NCBI RefSeq assembly: GCF_007992215.1
Contig: NZ_BJZV01000007.1
Location: forward strand, 1 to 64,000
Reading direction: 5' to 3'
From: Methylobacterium gnaphalii
Lineage (GTDB): Bacteria; Pseudomonadota; Alphaproteobacteria; Rhizobiales; Beijerinckiaceae
DNA length: 64,000 nucleotides
Both the position numbers and the translations under genes were made by a program. A model generated the notes under the pieces. The model had not been told where the DNA came from, did no database searches, and saw only the letters and a program-made list of their open reading frames with translations. Below, one piece after another: positions 42,965 through 51,017 of this stretch. Every line of letters begins with the position of its first letter. The first letter of the stretch is position 1.

Positions 42965-44022
42965 CAGGCGTAGAGAATGTTGGCCAGCACTGCCATGTGA
43001 CCGGCAGTCGGCATGACAGCATTGTCGAAGTCGAGATCGTGATGATCCTCTCCGAGGGCGCCGCTGATGGCCTCGTCGATCCAGCTCCGATAGATCGTTT
43101 GGCCTGGAGCGGCCCGATCGGCCAGCGCAGCACGCACAGCCGCTTCGATCGCGACGCGCGTCGATGGCGTGTCGCGGCTAAGATTGCGGATCGTCATCGC
43201 AAGGGGCTGCGCGAGAGGCGGCTCTACGAAGAAGTCCTTCACCGCGACTGGTCGCACCGTGTCCAGCTGGGTCCGGACCGCCAGGATGTCGTCGGCGTTG
43301 GGAAAGCCGCCTGAGTTCGCCCGCAGCTGATCGCACATAAACCGAACTGTAACGGTACCGATTCCCATTTCGAGCGGCGCGACCCATGCGCGGGTAACGC
43401 CGGGAACGGCCAAAACCCATTGCACGTAATCGTCGGCGTCACCGCCCATCGGAGTCCTGCGTATGCGCAGGAGCACGCGAACCCGCAGGTCATCGTCGCT
43501 CTCGGCATCCGCTCCGCCATCGATGAGCGTGACAGCCGCCTGAGCATCGATGCCGGCGATCGCTGCCGTCAGCGAGAGCAGCGCCCCCTGATCGCGGTTT
43601 CCGACAGCCCCGGCACTCAGGCAGCCGACATTCACGGAGCTCGCGCCATTGCCCACGAAGGTGTCTGTGGTGGTCTGATACTGCACGCCGTCCGAGGTTG
43701 CGAAGATCGAACCGGCCGGCAGCAGAACGCCGGGCGTCCCGGTGATCGAGATGGCGCCGCTCGCGTAGGTCGCAGCCTTGCGGCCGCCGAACAGGATGTT
43801 CGCCCAGCGATCGAGCCACTCCCTCTCGGCCTGATCGGGCAGGAAGTTGCGGGCCAGCCAGGCGAGATAGAGGATGTTGAGATATGCGCCGCCGGCGTTT
43901 TGATCCGATAGCACGCGCAGGGCACTGTTCGGGACAGTGGCGTCGGCGCCCTCGAGGTAGGCAGCCAGGTTGTCACGGTTCATCCGCCGGACGGCGGGAA
44001 GGTCCGGCAGCTGAAACGGCAT
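42964..44022 (-). CDS. Baseplate J/gp47 family protein
   Basis: A 352-residue baseplate wedge protein. FQLPDLPAVRRMNRDNLAAY at the start, EREWLDRWANILFGGRKAAT, and GSIFATSDGVQYQTTTDTFV then DLRVRVLLRIRRTPMGGDAD are Mu gp47/P2 gpJ signatures. It forms the outer edge of the contractile baseplate. Confidence 0.93.
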   Translation of the reverse strand: MPFQLPDLPAVRRMNRDNLAAYLEGADATVPNSALRVLSDQNAGGAYLNILYLAWLARNFLPDQAEREWLDRWANILFGGRKAATYASGAISITGTPGVLLPAGSIFATSDGVQYQTTTDTFVGNGASSVNVGCLSAGAVGNRDQGALLSLTAAIAGIDAQAAVTLIDGGADAESDDDLRVRVLLRIRRTPMGGDADDYVQWVLAVPGVTRAWVAPLEMGIGTVTVRFMCDQLRANSGGFPNADDILAVRTQLDTVRPVAVKDFFVEPPLAQPLAMTIRNLSRDTPSTRVAIEAAVRAALADRAAPGQTIYRSWIDEAISGALGEDHHDLDFDNAVMPTAGHMAVLANILYA

Positions 44023-44034
44023 GTGTGGTGGGCC

Positions 44035-44559
44035 TCAGCCTATCGGAGCTGATACAGCGACGCCCTGCCAGAGATCGGCAAAGCGCAGGTCCAGGAGCTT
44101 CTCGTCGCCTCGGAACAGCACGATCTGCGCGCTGATCGTCTCGATGCCCATGCGCACCACGGTGACATCGAGGCGGCTGGCGATCTTCCGATCCAGGAAT
44201 GGCTGGAGCGCTCCGCGGATGTAGTCCTCGATCTGAACGGTGGTCGCGCCCTTGCGGGCGGCTGCACCGGTGATGCTGGTCCGCCCGAGAAGCCAGAGCT
44301 TCGAGCCGATCGGCCAGCCGTCCCAGATCTCGGCGGCGTCCAAGTCGCCCCACCAGCCGCGGCGATCAGTGTCCCGAGTATCCGGCAGCGCGTCGTCAGC
44401 GCCGGCGAGGGCGTCGGTCATCAGGGCGATGGTTACCGCCGTAGCGAGCTCGTCGGATGTGTCGAGCTGGCCGACGGGCGTCAGCAGGAGATCCAGCGTC
44501 ACGGCCTCGAACGGCCGACCTGGCGAGGAGCCTTTAGGAGCGACGCGAATGTCCGTCAT
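44035..44559 (-). CDS. Phage GP46 family baseplate protein
   Basis: A 174-residue protein. DTRDTDRRGWWGDLDAAEIW, GSKLWLLGR and VQIEDYIRGALQPFLDRKIA are the Mu gp46 family signature (gpW/gp25-like wedge role). It lies between gp45 and gp47 homologues as in Mu. Confidence 0.92.
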   Translation of the reverse strand: MTDIRVAPKGSSPGRPFEAVTLDLLLTPVGQLDTSDELATAVTIALMTDALAGADDALPDTRDTDRRGWWGDLDAAEIWDGWPIGSKLWLLGRTSITGAAARKGATTVQIEDYIRGALQPFLDRKIASRLDVTVVRMGIETISAQIVLFRGDEKLLDLRFADLWQGVAVSAPIG

Positions 44560-44566
44560 CGAATCC

Positions 44567-45229
44567 TCAGGCCGTCTTCACCGCCGAGCCGCCCGAGAAC
44601 ACGCTGGATCCGGCCAGCTTGGTCGCGGAAGTGATGTCCGAGGTCGCGGAGACCGCGCCCTTCACGTCGACGTCGCCATCCATGATGTGCTTGCCGCCGG
44701 CGCCGGGTTTCGAATGGATGTTGGCCCCATCCATCGTGAAGCTCGCGCCGTGCTTGTTCGAGACGGTCACCTTGCCCGACGGCTCCTGCACGACGCTCGA
44801 GGTGACGTTGCCGTCCTTGTCGACCGTGTTGTGGGTGATCGTCATCGGTGACGTGTGCGTCACGCCCTTCTCGTGCATCACGGTCTTCTGACCGCGGTGA
44901 TCGTGGTGAGCGACGTCGCCGGGCTTCAGGTCCTTCGGCCGATGGCGCCTGTCGGCGACACCGATCGCTATCGGATGATCCGGGCTGCCGCCGAGATAGG
45001 CGATGAGGACCTCAGCCTGGTTCTGCTCCTGGTCGTCAGGCTTCAGCGGGACGCTCGAAAAGCCGTAGGGATGCCAGTGCTCCACGTTGGTGAATTGCTC
45101 GCCGAAGCGGCCACGGATCGTGACCTCCTGCATCTTCGGCTTGTCGTCGGCCGAGACCAACGTGGCGCGAGAGATGCCGAGGTAGGAACGGCGTGCCGCG
45201 TCGTCGCCGCCAGAGCGCAACGTGCTCAT
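44567..45229 (-). CDS. Phage baseplate assembly protein V (Mu gp45-like spike)
   Basis: A 220-residue spike protein. An OB-fold region (KMQEVTIRGRFGEQFTNVEH, QNQAEVLIAYLGG) is followed by a beta-prism repeat region (GKVTVSNKHGASFTMDGANI) as in Mu gp45/P2 gpV. It forms the membrane-piercing tip. ATG 45229 overlaps the gp44 stop by four bases; frames further upstream are shadows. Confidence 0.92.
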   Translation of the reverse strand: MSTLRSGGDDAARRSYLGISRATLVSADDKPKMQEVTIRGRFGEQFTNVEHWHPYGFSSVPLKPDDQEQNQAEVLIAYLGGSPDHPIAIGVADRRHRPKDLKPGDVAHHDHRGQKTVMHEKGVTHTSPMTITHNTVDKDGNVTSSVVQEPSGKVTVSNKHGASFTMDGANIHSKPGAGGKHIMDGDVDVKGAVSATSDITSATKLAGSSVFSGGSAVKTA

Positions 45230-46338
45230 GTATAGGCCTCGGGTTGCGCATCGCTGGCGGATGGATTGAGAAACCCGTCGGACTGTTGCCCATCGGGGTT
45301 CTTGAGCTGGAAGGCGCCGGCATTCACCAGCTCGATCGCGGTGGTTGTCTGACCTTCGGGCGACTGCGCGTAGGTGTAGCCCCAGAGCTTCAGCCGCATC
45401 TGAGGATTGGCAAGCGGGAACAGCATCGGCGAACGCACAGTCGCCCAGTCGCCCAGGTCCCAGAGCGAGCCGCTGGGCTTCAGCCATCCCTGATAGGACA
45501 GCGTCACACGGACCCTATCCGCCTCGAGCGCAGCCGACTCCATATTGGTGCGCAGCTGCAGCTCTTTCTGACCGAGCGGCATCTCGGCAAGGACTTTACG
45601 GCTAAGCCCTAGACCGGAGCCACCCGAGAGTTGCGACTTGGCCGAGATCTCGGAGGCCTTGCGCCCAAACAAACTGTCCGAGCCGGACTGCTGCGCATTC
45701 ATGATGACGTTGTCGACAGACGGATCCTCGATCGAGCAGTTCGCGGAAAGAATGTTGACCCCTTCCTGGAACATCGCTCCGTCGCCGCCGTCGCTGACGC
45801 CGGCGACGTAATTGCCGGCCTTGTCAGCGCGGAGCCACAGCCCTCGCTGCCGGCATAGGCGCGAGATCGCGTCGAAGGGTGTCTCGCCGTAGCGGATGAC
45901 AACGTTCGGGAACGGCGTGTCCCAGCCGCTCGGACCGTTCTCGACGCGGAAATTCAACCCGTGTTGCTTCAGCAGGCGGTTGGCGATCGCATCGATCTTG
46001 TATCCGCGGAACTGACCAGTGCCCGCCTCGGCCGAGCCATAGACCGTCCGGCCGGCCTTGGAATAGCCGACGATCTGCACGGCGTGCCGGTTTGAGTCGA
46101 AGGCCGCCTGCCGCGTCTTGATGTAGCCCTCTTGGATGACGACCTGGCCGGCCATCGCGATATCGACGCGCGAGCCGGGCAGGAGCCGCTGGAGGAGCTT
46201 GTCGCTCGGCTCGGCGCAGGTCAGCCGGAAATTGCGCATCCACTCGGCATCCCAGGACTGGCTGACCTCTACGGTCAGCCAGTCGCTATAGGTGCCGCCC
46301 TCGGTGCGGACCTCGCAGATCAGATCGGCGCTCGGCAT
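45226..46338 (-). CDS. Phage baseplate hub protein (Mu gp44 / P2 gpD-like)
   Basis: A 370-residue hub. SQSWDAEWMRNFRLTCAEPS, GSRVDIAMAGQVVIQEGYIK, YKIDAIANRLLKQHGLNFRV and the GETPFDAISRLCRQRGLWLR segment typify the gp44/late control D family. It sits between tail tube and spike. It is followed with a four-base overlap by gp45. Confidence 0.92.
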   Translation of the reverse strand: MPSADLICEVRTEGGTYSDWLTVEVSQSWDAEWMRNFRLTCAEPSDKLLQRLLPGSRVDIAMAGQVVIQEGYIKTRQAAFDSNRHAVQIVGYSKAGRTVYGSAEAGTGQFRGYKIDAIANRLLKQHGLNFRVENGPSGWDTPFPNVVIRYGETPFDAISRLCRQRGLWLRADKAGNYVAGVSDGGDGAMFQEGVNILSANCSIEDPSVDNVIMNAQQSGSDSLFGRKASEISAKSQLSGGSGLGLSRKVLAEMPLGQKELQLRTNMESAALEADRVRVTLSYQGWLKPSGSLWDLGDWATVRSPMLFPLANPQMRLKLWGYTYAQSPEGQTTTAIELVNAGAFQLKNPDGQQSDGFLNPSASDAQPEAYT

Positions 46339-46341
46339 GGG

Positions 46342-47016
46342 TCAGTTCGACAGTGCGCGCCCATCGGCGGGCATGAAGAGCGGATGGACAACCCCGCGGT
46401 TCTCGGCGAGCAGCTCGCTGGACCGGCCGGCATCGCCGTAGAGGCGGTTCGCCAACGCGAGAAGCGGCAGCCGCGCGCCGAATGCGTAGGTCACCATTCG
46501 AGGCAACGGACGCGCCCGGCGCGTCAGATCACGAACGACGGCGGCGTGGAGCGCCGTCAGAGACCGCCAGACGCGCTGGTCGAAGCGACCGGCCGCGAAG
46601 TCTTCCGCCAGTTGGAAGGCAACGTTCACGCGCGCCAGGGCGTCGTCGATGTCCTGGCGGCTGGTGAAGGTGGTCGCCGCCAGGATGCGCGCCATCTGAG
46701 CGAGTGCGTATCTCGCCGCCGTCTGGGCGACACGCTGAACCGGAAGGTCAGAGTCCGTCACCGACTGTGCGACCGCGCGAACCCGATCCATACCCGAGAG
46801 GGTGGCACCCGCGGCCGTGGCAGCCTCGAAACACGCTCGAAGTGGCGGCCCGAAGGTTCCGGCTTGGACCTGGTCGCCGGCCGACCCAGAGAGCGCACCG
46901 CAGAGCCGTCGAAGGTCTGCGCCCGCTTGCCCTGCGCCATCGCCTCCGGAGGCGATCAGCGCCTCGAGGACGGACTGCAGGGCAGCGGCGGCGCGGCGGC
47001 GCTGCGAGTAGGTCAT
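46342..47016 (-). CDS. C-terminal half of a Mu gp43-type DNA circularisation/tail protein (separate ORF)
   Basis: A 224-residue helical protein (MTYSQRRRAAAALQSVLEAL, then FTSRQDIDDALARVNVAFQL and LPLLALANRLYGDAGRSSEL). The end of many Mu gp43-like proteins reads this way, with PLLALANRLYGD as the telling segment. It begins five bases after the stop of the N-terminal ORF but in a different frame. It is either a true two-gene arrangement or the result of one indel. Function is in the baseplate hub region. Confidence 0.78.
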   Translation of the reverse strand: MTYSQRRRAAAALQSVLEALIASGGDGAGQAGADLRRLCGALSGSAGDQVQAGTFGPPLRACFEAATAAGATLSGMDRVRAVAQSVTDSDLPVQRVAQTAARYALAQMARILAATTFTSRQDIDDALARVNVAFQLAEDFAAGRFDQRVWRSLTALHAAVVRDLTRRARPLPRMVTYAFGARLPLLALANRLYGDAGRSSELLAENRGVVHPLFMPADGRALSN

Positions 47017-47020
47017 GCGA

Positions 47021-47497
47021 TCAGAGCCAGTCGGTGTCGTTGCCAGCCGAGAGATCCGTGTCGTCCGAGAGGGTCGACGCGGCTGTGTTTGCGGCGGCCT
47101 GGGTATTTTCGGTGAACAGCTGAGACGTCGAGCCGCCGGCGTCGACGAAGCTGATTTCGAAGCGAGCGATACCGCCCTGCTCACGGGTCTCAATGCGCGA
47201 AAACGGAGCGTCAGGGCGCATGAACATGCTGCCGAGCGTCGGCAGGATGAGTGTGCCGCCGCCCTCGCGGTTCAACGCATCTTCGAGCGCTTCCGCCTGA
47301 TCGGTGTAGTCGTCGCCGATGACGTAGGCCGAGACGACGACGCGAGTGACGCGCCGGCCCAGGTCCTCGTCGAGCGACCGCTCAGACTTGGCAAACTCGT
47401 ACGTGAAGCCGCGGCGGCCGCCGAAGCGGGTGTTCGCCTCGATCCTGAAGGGCACGCCCCGGAAGGACGGCGGTCGGAGCTCGTCGCGCCAGGACAT
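47021..47497 (-). CDS. DNA circularisation protein N-terminal domain (Mu gp43-like)
   Basis: A 158-residue protein. SWRDELRPPSFRGVPFRIEA, FGGRRGFTYEFAKSERS and AEALEDALNREGGGTLILPT are the conserved N-terminal domain of the Mu gp43 family. Full-length relatives run to about 400-490 residues; here the frame stops after 158 and the rest lies in the next ORF. The last 30 residues (Thr/Asn/Asp-rich) look like a linker. Confidence 0.88.
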   Translation of the reverse strand: MSWRDELRPPSFRGVPFRIEANTRFGGRRGFTYEFAKSERSLDEDLGRRVTRVVVSAYVIGDDYTDQAEALEDALNREGGGTLILPTLGSMFMRPDAPFSRIETREQGGIARFEISFVDAGGSTSQLFTENTQAAANTAASTLSDDTDLSAGNDTDWL

Positions 47498-47554
47498 AAG
47501 GCCTCGATTGCGGTCTCATCTCGACATGCTTGGGCGGCACGCTAGGATCGCGAC

Positions 47555-47953
47555 ATGCGATACGCAGTCCTGTTCGTTTTGCTTTTCACCGCTCCTGCGA
47601 GCGCTCAGAGCGTGCCGTTCGATAAGCTGGATCTAGCGAGCGATCTCCGATTTACCGCTACGCATTGCTTCGCTCTGAAAACCGACTGGGATGTCTTCAG
47701 GCGATATCTTGGATCCGAGGGCGTCCCGTTCGATGTGTTCAATCCGAACGCGATGGAAGCTGGATATATATCAGCCGCCGACCGTAGCCATGAGCAGGAT
47801 CTACAGGCTCTCGGTGCAAATGCTTACTGCAAGCGGAAATACACCCGCTACTACAATACAGGCATGTTCCGTCAGCTTTCGCCAACAGAACTCGGCGAAC
47901 TGAATCGGCTTCGTCGCTTAAACGGTGGAGACGAGATCAAGCCATTCGAGTGA
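47555..47953 (+). CDS. Exported hypothetical protein, cargo gene in the tail operon
   Basis: A 132-residue protein with a signal peptide (MRYAVLFVLLFTAPASA) on the strand opposite to all tail genes, placed between gp43 and the tape measure. It has two Cys (ATHCFALKTDWDVFRRYLG, NAYCKRKYTRYY) that could pair in the periplasm. Composition is richer in A/T than neighbours. Strand, position and composition fit a lysogenic conversion gene with its own promoter. Family unrecognised. Confidence 0.72.
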   Translation: MRYAVLFVLLFTAPASAQSVPFDKLDLASDLRFTATHCFALKTDWDVFRRYLGSEGVPFDVFNPNAMEAGYISAADRSHEQDLQALGANAYCKRKYTRYYNTGMFRQLSPTELGELNRLRRLNGGDEIKPFE

Positions 47954-47965
47954 GATATGCCAACC

Positions 47966-50128
47966 TCAGGCTCGGCCCATATCCATCTGTGATCGGCCAT
48001 GTGAGACGGAGGTCTCGCGGAAGAGCCCGGCCATATCGTGTTTGACCTTGGTCCCGGCTGGCCCATCCACCTTGATGTGAAGGTAGCCGTTGCCGCCTCC
48101 GCCGCTTCCGCCAGCGGGTCCTGAGGCCGAGCCACCTCGACCGTAGACCCGGTCCATAAGCGCGTCGCCAGCCTTCGACCACGGCTTTGTCTGTTCGAAA
48201 CTATCCCCCATCACGTGGCCCGGGACGTTCTTGTCGCCGGCCATTGATTTGGGTTTGAGAACGCGCGGCGCTCCGTTGGGGAAGACACCGCCATCGTCGC
48301 CGGTGGCTACCGGGCCCTGCTGCGTCGGACCGACCCGCATGGCGTTCTGCACCGCGCCTGCGCGGTGGTTCACGATTGCGGGGGACTCGAACTCCCTCGT
48401 GATGGCGTTGGTGTCGGCAACCGCGTTGCCAGAGCCGCCGCCCATGAGGATGCGGCGCGTCTGCCGATACCGACCTGACATGGCCTCATGCGCCATGTAG
48501 CGCATCTGACCTTCGGCCGAGTTGTGCGCATAGCCGTTGGCCTTCAGCCAATTTAGCATGTTCGTTCGGCGGCCGCGCCCTGGGCTAGGATCACGCGCGC
48601 CATAGATGCCGTAGCCGGTGCCGTGATCATGCGACTTATTCGGATCGAGACCCGATTCCATCGTGGCCTGACCGACGAGATGGGCCGCCGCCTGGCGCAG
48701 GTTCGCTTCCGGGACACCTTCGCGGCGGAGCTGGTCCATCGCGTAAGCCATCATCTCGCCGGTGCGAGCGGCCTTCGCATTGCCTCGGCCGGATCCACGC
48801 GGCGTCGCGACTTCTCCGTTGCCATCGCCTTGGTTCGAGGAACCGAAACCGCCCCCGTGCATCCCGCCGCCGACATCGGGCGCATCCGGCGCCATTCTTG
48901 CCCCGGATCCGCTGGAGCCGGACCCGCCGCCGGACCCCAATCGGCTGCCCAAGGGTCCGGTCGCGCCTGACAAGGCGCCCGAACCGCTCCACGCGGCCTT
49001 CTGGATCAGGCTGGCGGAAGCGAACCCGGTGGTGCCGGAACCACCAGAGAAGCTCTGCTGCTGGACCGTAGCGCCTTCCTGCCGGCGCTTCTCCATGGCG
49101 CGATCGACGCCACGCTCCGCACCGCGGGCAATCGCCTCCTCGAGCTTCTTGATTTCGTCGTCGTCGCCGGCGCGATTGTTCTCGAAGTACCGGCGCTGGA
49201 AGCTGCCCTCGGGCAGGCCCTTGATGCGTCCGTCGAGCTCCTGGCGATGCTTCTTCAGGTACCGGAGTCGCGACTTGGGATCGCTCGGATCGGTCTCGAT
49301 GGAATCAGCCATGCCCTCCATGAGGGTTGCCGCGCCGCCCAGCGCCGGACCGAGGACCTGGTTCTTGAGCCGATCGGCGGCCGCGCTCATACGGCCAACG
49401 CTCTGCTCAAAGCGTTTCGCCGATTCCTCGGTATCCTTGTTGAGGTTGCCGATCTGCTTCTGGACCTCAGTCAGCGCCTCGCTGAACTTGCCACCGAGCG
49501 CACCACCGATCCGGGCGACATCGTCGGTCCCGAACAGCATGCGCGAGACGCGCCGGCGCACCTCCGGCTCCGGAATGGCCTGGATGCCGTCGACGGCCTT
49601 CTTCAGAGCGGCGTCCATGTTCGGCGCGCTGATTAAGTCCTCGGCGAGTTTGCCGAGGTTCATACCCTGCAGGGAGCTATACGCCTCGCCCCATCGGCGG
49701 CGGAGGTCGAACATCGTCGTGGCGAACGACGAGACGGAGCCCTTCATCGCATCGGCAGATACGCCGAAGCGTTCCCCAAGCGAGCCGAAAGCCCGCAGCT
49801 TGTCGATCGTCACGCCCGTCTCGCGCGACAGCATCGAGAGCTGCTGCGTCGAGCTTGAGAATTTAGCGATCGCGGTCACCATCCCGCCGACCGAGAGCGC
49901 AGCGGCGAAACCGCCAACCCCGATCTTGCTCAGGATCGGATCGAACCCGCTTAGGACACCGCGGAACTTGTCCACCTCTTCCCGGGCGGCTTTCCAGTCT
50001 TTCCTCCAGGTATCGGCATGCTTGCCGGTCGCGTCGCTGACCCCCTTCAGCTCGCCTTTCAGCTTGCCGAGCGGACCGGTGTACTGGTCCTCGACTTTGG
50101 CGACGATGCGCAGGGTATCGTCAGACAT
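47966..50128 (-). CDS. Tail tape measure protein with lysozyme-like domain
   Basis: A 720-residue tape measure. The N-terminal helical region (LRIVAKVEDQYTGPLGKLKG) includes a hydrophobic stretch (GVGGFAAALSVGGMVTAIA). A Gly/Ser-rich linker covers about 380-455. A phage tail lysozyme-type domain lies at about 465-570: MDQLRREGVPEANLRQAAAH, LVGQATMESGLDPNKSHD (a Glu follows AT-M) and GTGYGIYGARD. Tape measures set tail length and are ejected; the lysozyme part would help pierce peptidoglycan. Its ATG lies inside the end of the frameshifted chaperone reading frame. Confidence 0.9.
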   Translation of the reverse strand: MSDDTLRIVAKVEDQYTGPLGKLKGELKGVSDATGKHADTWRKDWKAAREEVDKFRGVLSGFDPILSKIGVGGFAAALSVGGMVTAIAKFSSSTQQLSMLSRETGVTIDKLRAFGSLGERFGVSADAMKGSVSSFATTMFDLRRRWGEAYSSLQGMNLGKLAEDLISAPNMDAALKKAVDGIQAIPEPEVRRRVSRMLFGTDDVARIGGALGGKFSEALTEVQKQIGNLNKDTEESAKRFEQSVGRMSAAADRLKNQVLGPALGGAATLMEGMADSIETDPSDPKSRLRYLKKHRQELDGRIKGLPEGSFQRRYFENNRAGDDDEIKKLEEAIARGAERGVDRAMEKRRQEGATVQQQSFSGGSGTTGFASASLIQKAAWSGSGALSGATGPLGSRLGSGGGSGSSGSGARMAPDAPDVGGGMHGGGFGSSNQGDGNGEVATPRGSGRGNAKAARTGEMMAYAMDQLRREGVPEANLRQAAAHLVGQATMESGLDPNKSHDHGTGYGIYGARDPSPGRGRRTNMLNWLKANGYAHNSAEGQMRYMAHEAMSGRYRQTRRILMGGGSGNAVADTNAITREFESPAIVNHRAGAVQNAMRVGPTQQGPVATGDDGGVFPNGAPRVLKPKSMAGDKNVPGHVMGDSFEQTKPWSKAGDALMDRVYGRGGSASGPAGGSGGGGNGYLHIKVDGPAGTKVKHDMAGLFRETSVSHGRSQMDMGRA

Positions 50129-50584
50129 CCTCGGCCTCGTTCGCCGGCGGCCGCGGCATCACGGCCAGCGTGCGGCTCAATAGATATCGGACGGTCGCCG
50201 GCGGCATCGATCCGGCAGGCTTCGAGAACGCCTGAGATTTCAGGACGAGGTGCAGCCTCAGGGCGTCGTCGACGGCATGGGCGGCTGGGCCGCCATGACG
50301 AAAAAACGGCTGAGCACCGTGCCCAGCGCAAGCAGGTCGCGCGCGGGAAGCTTCTTCAGCGTCGACATCGGCACGCCGGCGAGCTTCACTACCAAGGGAA
50401 AGAACTGCCGCTGGTCGAGGCCCTCGAGTAGATCATGCTCGAGCACCTCGTCGCCGGTCGGCTCCCGAAGGACAAGGACCTGCGTCTGCTCGCCGTGAGC
50501 CTCGACGACCTTCGACAGCTTGAACTGCAGCGGCCAGTCGATATCGCGCGGATCACGATGGGGAACGTCGTTCGCGTCTGCCAT
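50121..50584 (-). CDS. Tail assembly chaperone, -1 frameshifted long form
   Basis: A predicted 154-residue fusion. Reading starts at ATG 50584, passes to the -1 frame at T-TTT-TTC (50306-50300) after 95 codons, and continues 59 codons (RHGGPAAHAVDDALRLHLVL...) to TGA 50123-50121. The extension is open, protein-like (KSQAFSKPAGSMPPATVRYL) and fills the otherwise empty gap up to the tape measure start, overlapping it in ATGTCTGA. This is the layout of lambda gpGT and of analogous chaperones in many tailed phages. Confidence 0.8.
50258..50584 (-). CDS. Phage tail assembly chaperone, short form (Mu gp41-like)
   Basis: A 108-residue protein: ADANDVPHRDPRDIDWPLQF, LREPTGDEVLEHDLLEGLDQ and LAGVPMSTLKKLPARDLLAL are the phage tail assembly (Mu gp41) family. 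It bridges tube and tape measure during assembly. ATG 50584 lies just after the tube gene's stop; the longer upstream frame lacks family sequence. The last 14 codons lie beyond the slippery site and are absent from the long form. Confidence 0.88.
   Translation of the reverse strand: MADANDVPHRDPRDIDWPLQFKLSKVVEAHGEQTQVLVLREPTGDEVLEHDLLEGLDQRQFFPLVVKLAGVPMSTLKKLPARDLLALGTVLSRFFVMAAQPPMPSTTP
50300..50306 (-). promoter_or_regulatory. -1 ribosomal frameshift slippery site
   Basis: T-TTT-TTC in the zero frame (codons TTT at 50305 and TTC at 50302) fits the X-XXY-YYZ rule. A shift here joins the chaperone to the only open downstream frame. Confidence 0.8.
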
Positions 50585-50586
50585 GG

Positions 50587-50946
50587 TCAGATCTCGTCGC
50601 AGGAGAGACCCTGCCATTCGACGGCGACCTTGCCGTCACCGGTGCTGATCTCGTGAGCGGACACCGTCCACGCGCCGCGCAGCACGTAATTCTTGCCGTT
50701 GGCGAGCTCGGCGGTCACGGTTTCGTCGACCATTGCGTCGAGCTCGGCGACCGTCAGGCCAGCGGTGGTCGAGAGGTCGCCCTTGATGAAGGGGACACGT
50801 GGCGTCTCGATGAACCCGTGAACGCCGTCCTGACCAGCAACGCCTTCGCGCTTGGTGTCGGATGGCGAAACGACGAACGACCCGCGCAGGTCGTATTGCT
50901 TGCCGTTCACCTTCACGTAGGCGACGCCGGCGAACCTCTGGCCCAT
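50587..50946 (-). CDS. Phage tail tube protein (Mu gpM-like)
   Basis: A 119-residue tube protein. GVAYVKVNGKQYDLRGSFVV, VHGFIETPRVPFIKGDLSTT and NGKNYVLRGAWTVSAHEIST fit the Mu gpM family. It follows the sheath gene, as in Mu, after a terminator-like hairpin. Confidence 0.92.
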   Translation of the reverse strand: MGQRFAGVAYVKVNGKQYDLRGSFVVSPSDTKREGVAGQDGVHGFIETPRVPFIKGDLSTTAGLTVAELDAMVDETVTAELANGKNYVLRGAWTVSAHEISTGDGKVAVEWQGLSCDEI

Positions 50947-50966
50947 GGCCGGACCTCCAAGAAAAA

Positions 50967-50985
50967 GCCCGCCTCAGAGGCGGGC
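50967..50985 (-). terminator. Hairpin with T tract between sheath and tube genes
   Basis: A perfect 8-bp stem (50967-50974 with 50978-50985), 3-base loop, then five T on the minus strand. It looks like an intrinsic terminator inside the late operon and could set sheath/tube ratios or reflect a tube-gene promoter just downstream. Confidence 0.85.
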
Positions 50986-51017
50986 GTCGGGATGGATGGG
51001 ATTGGTGAGCGGGCCGG

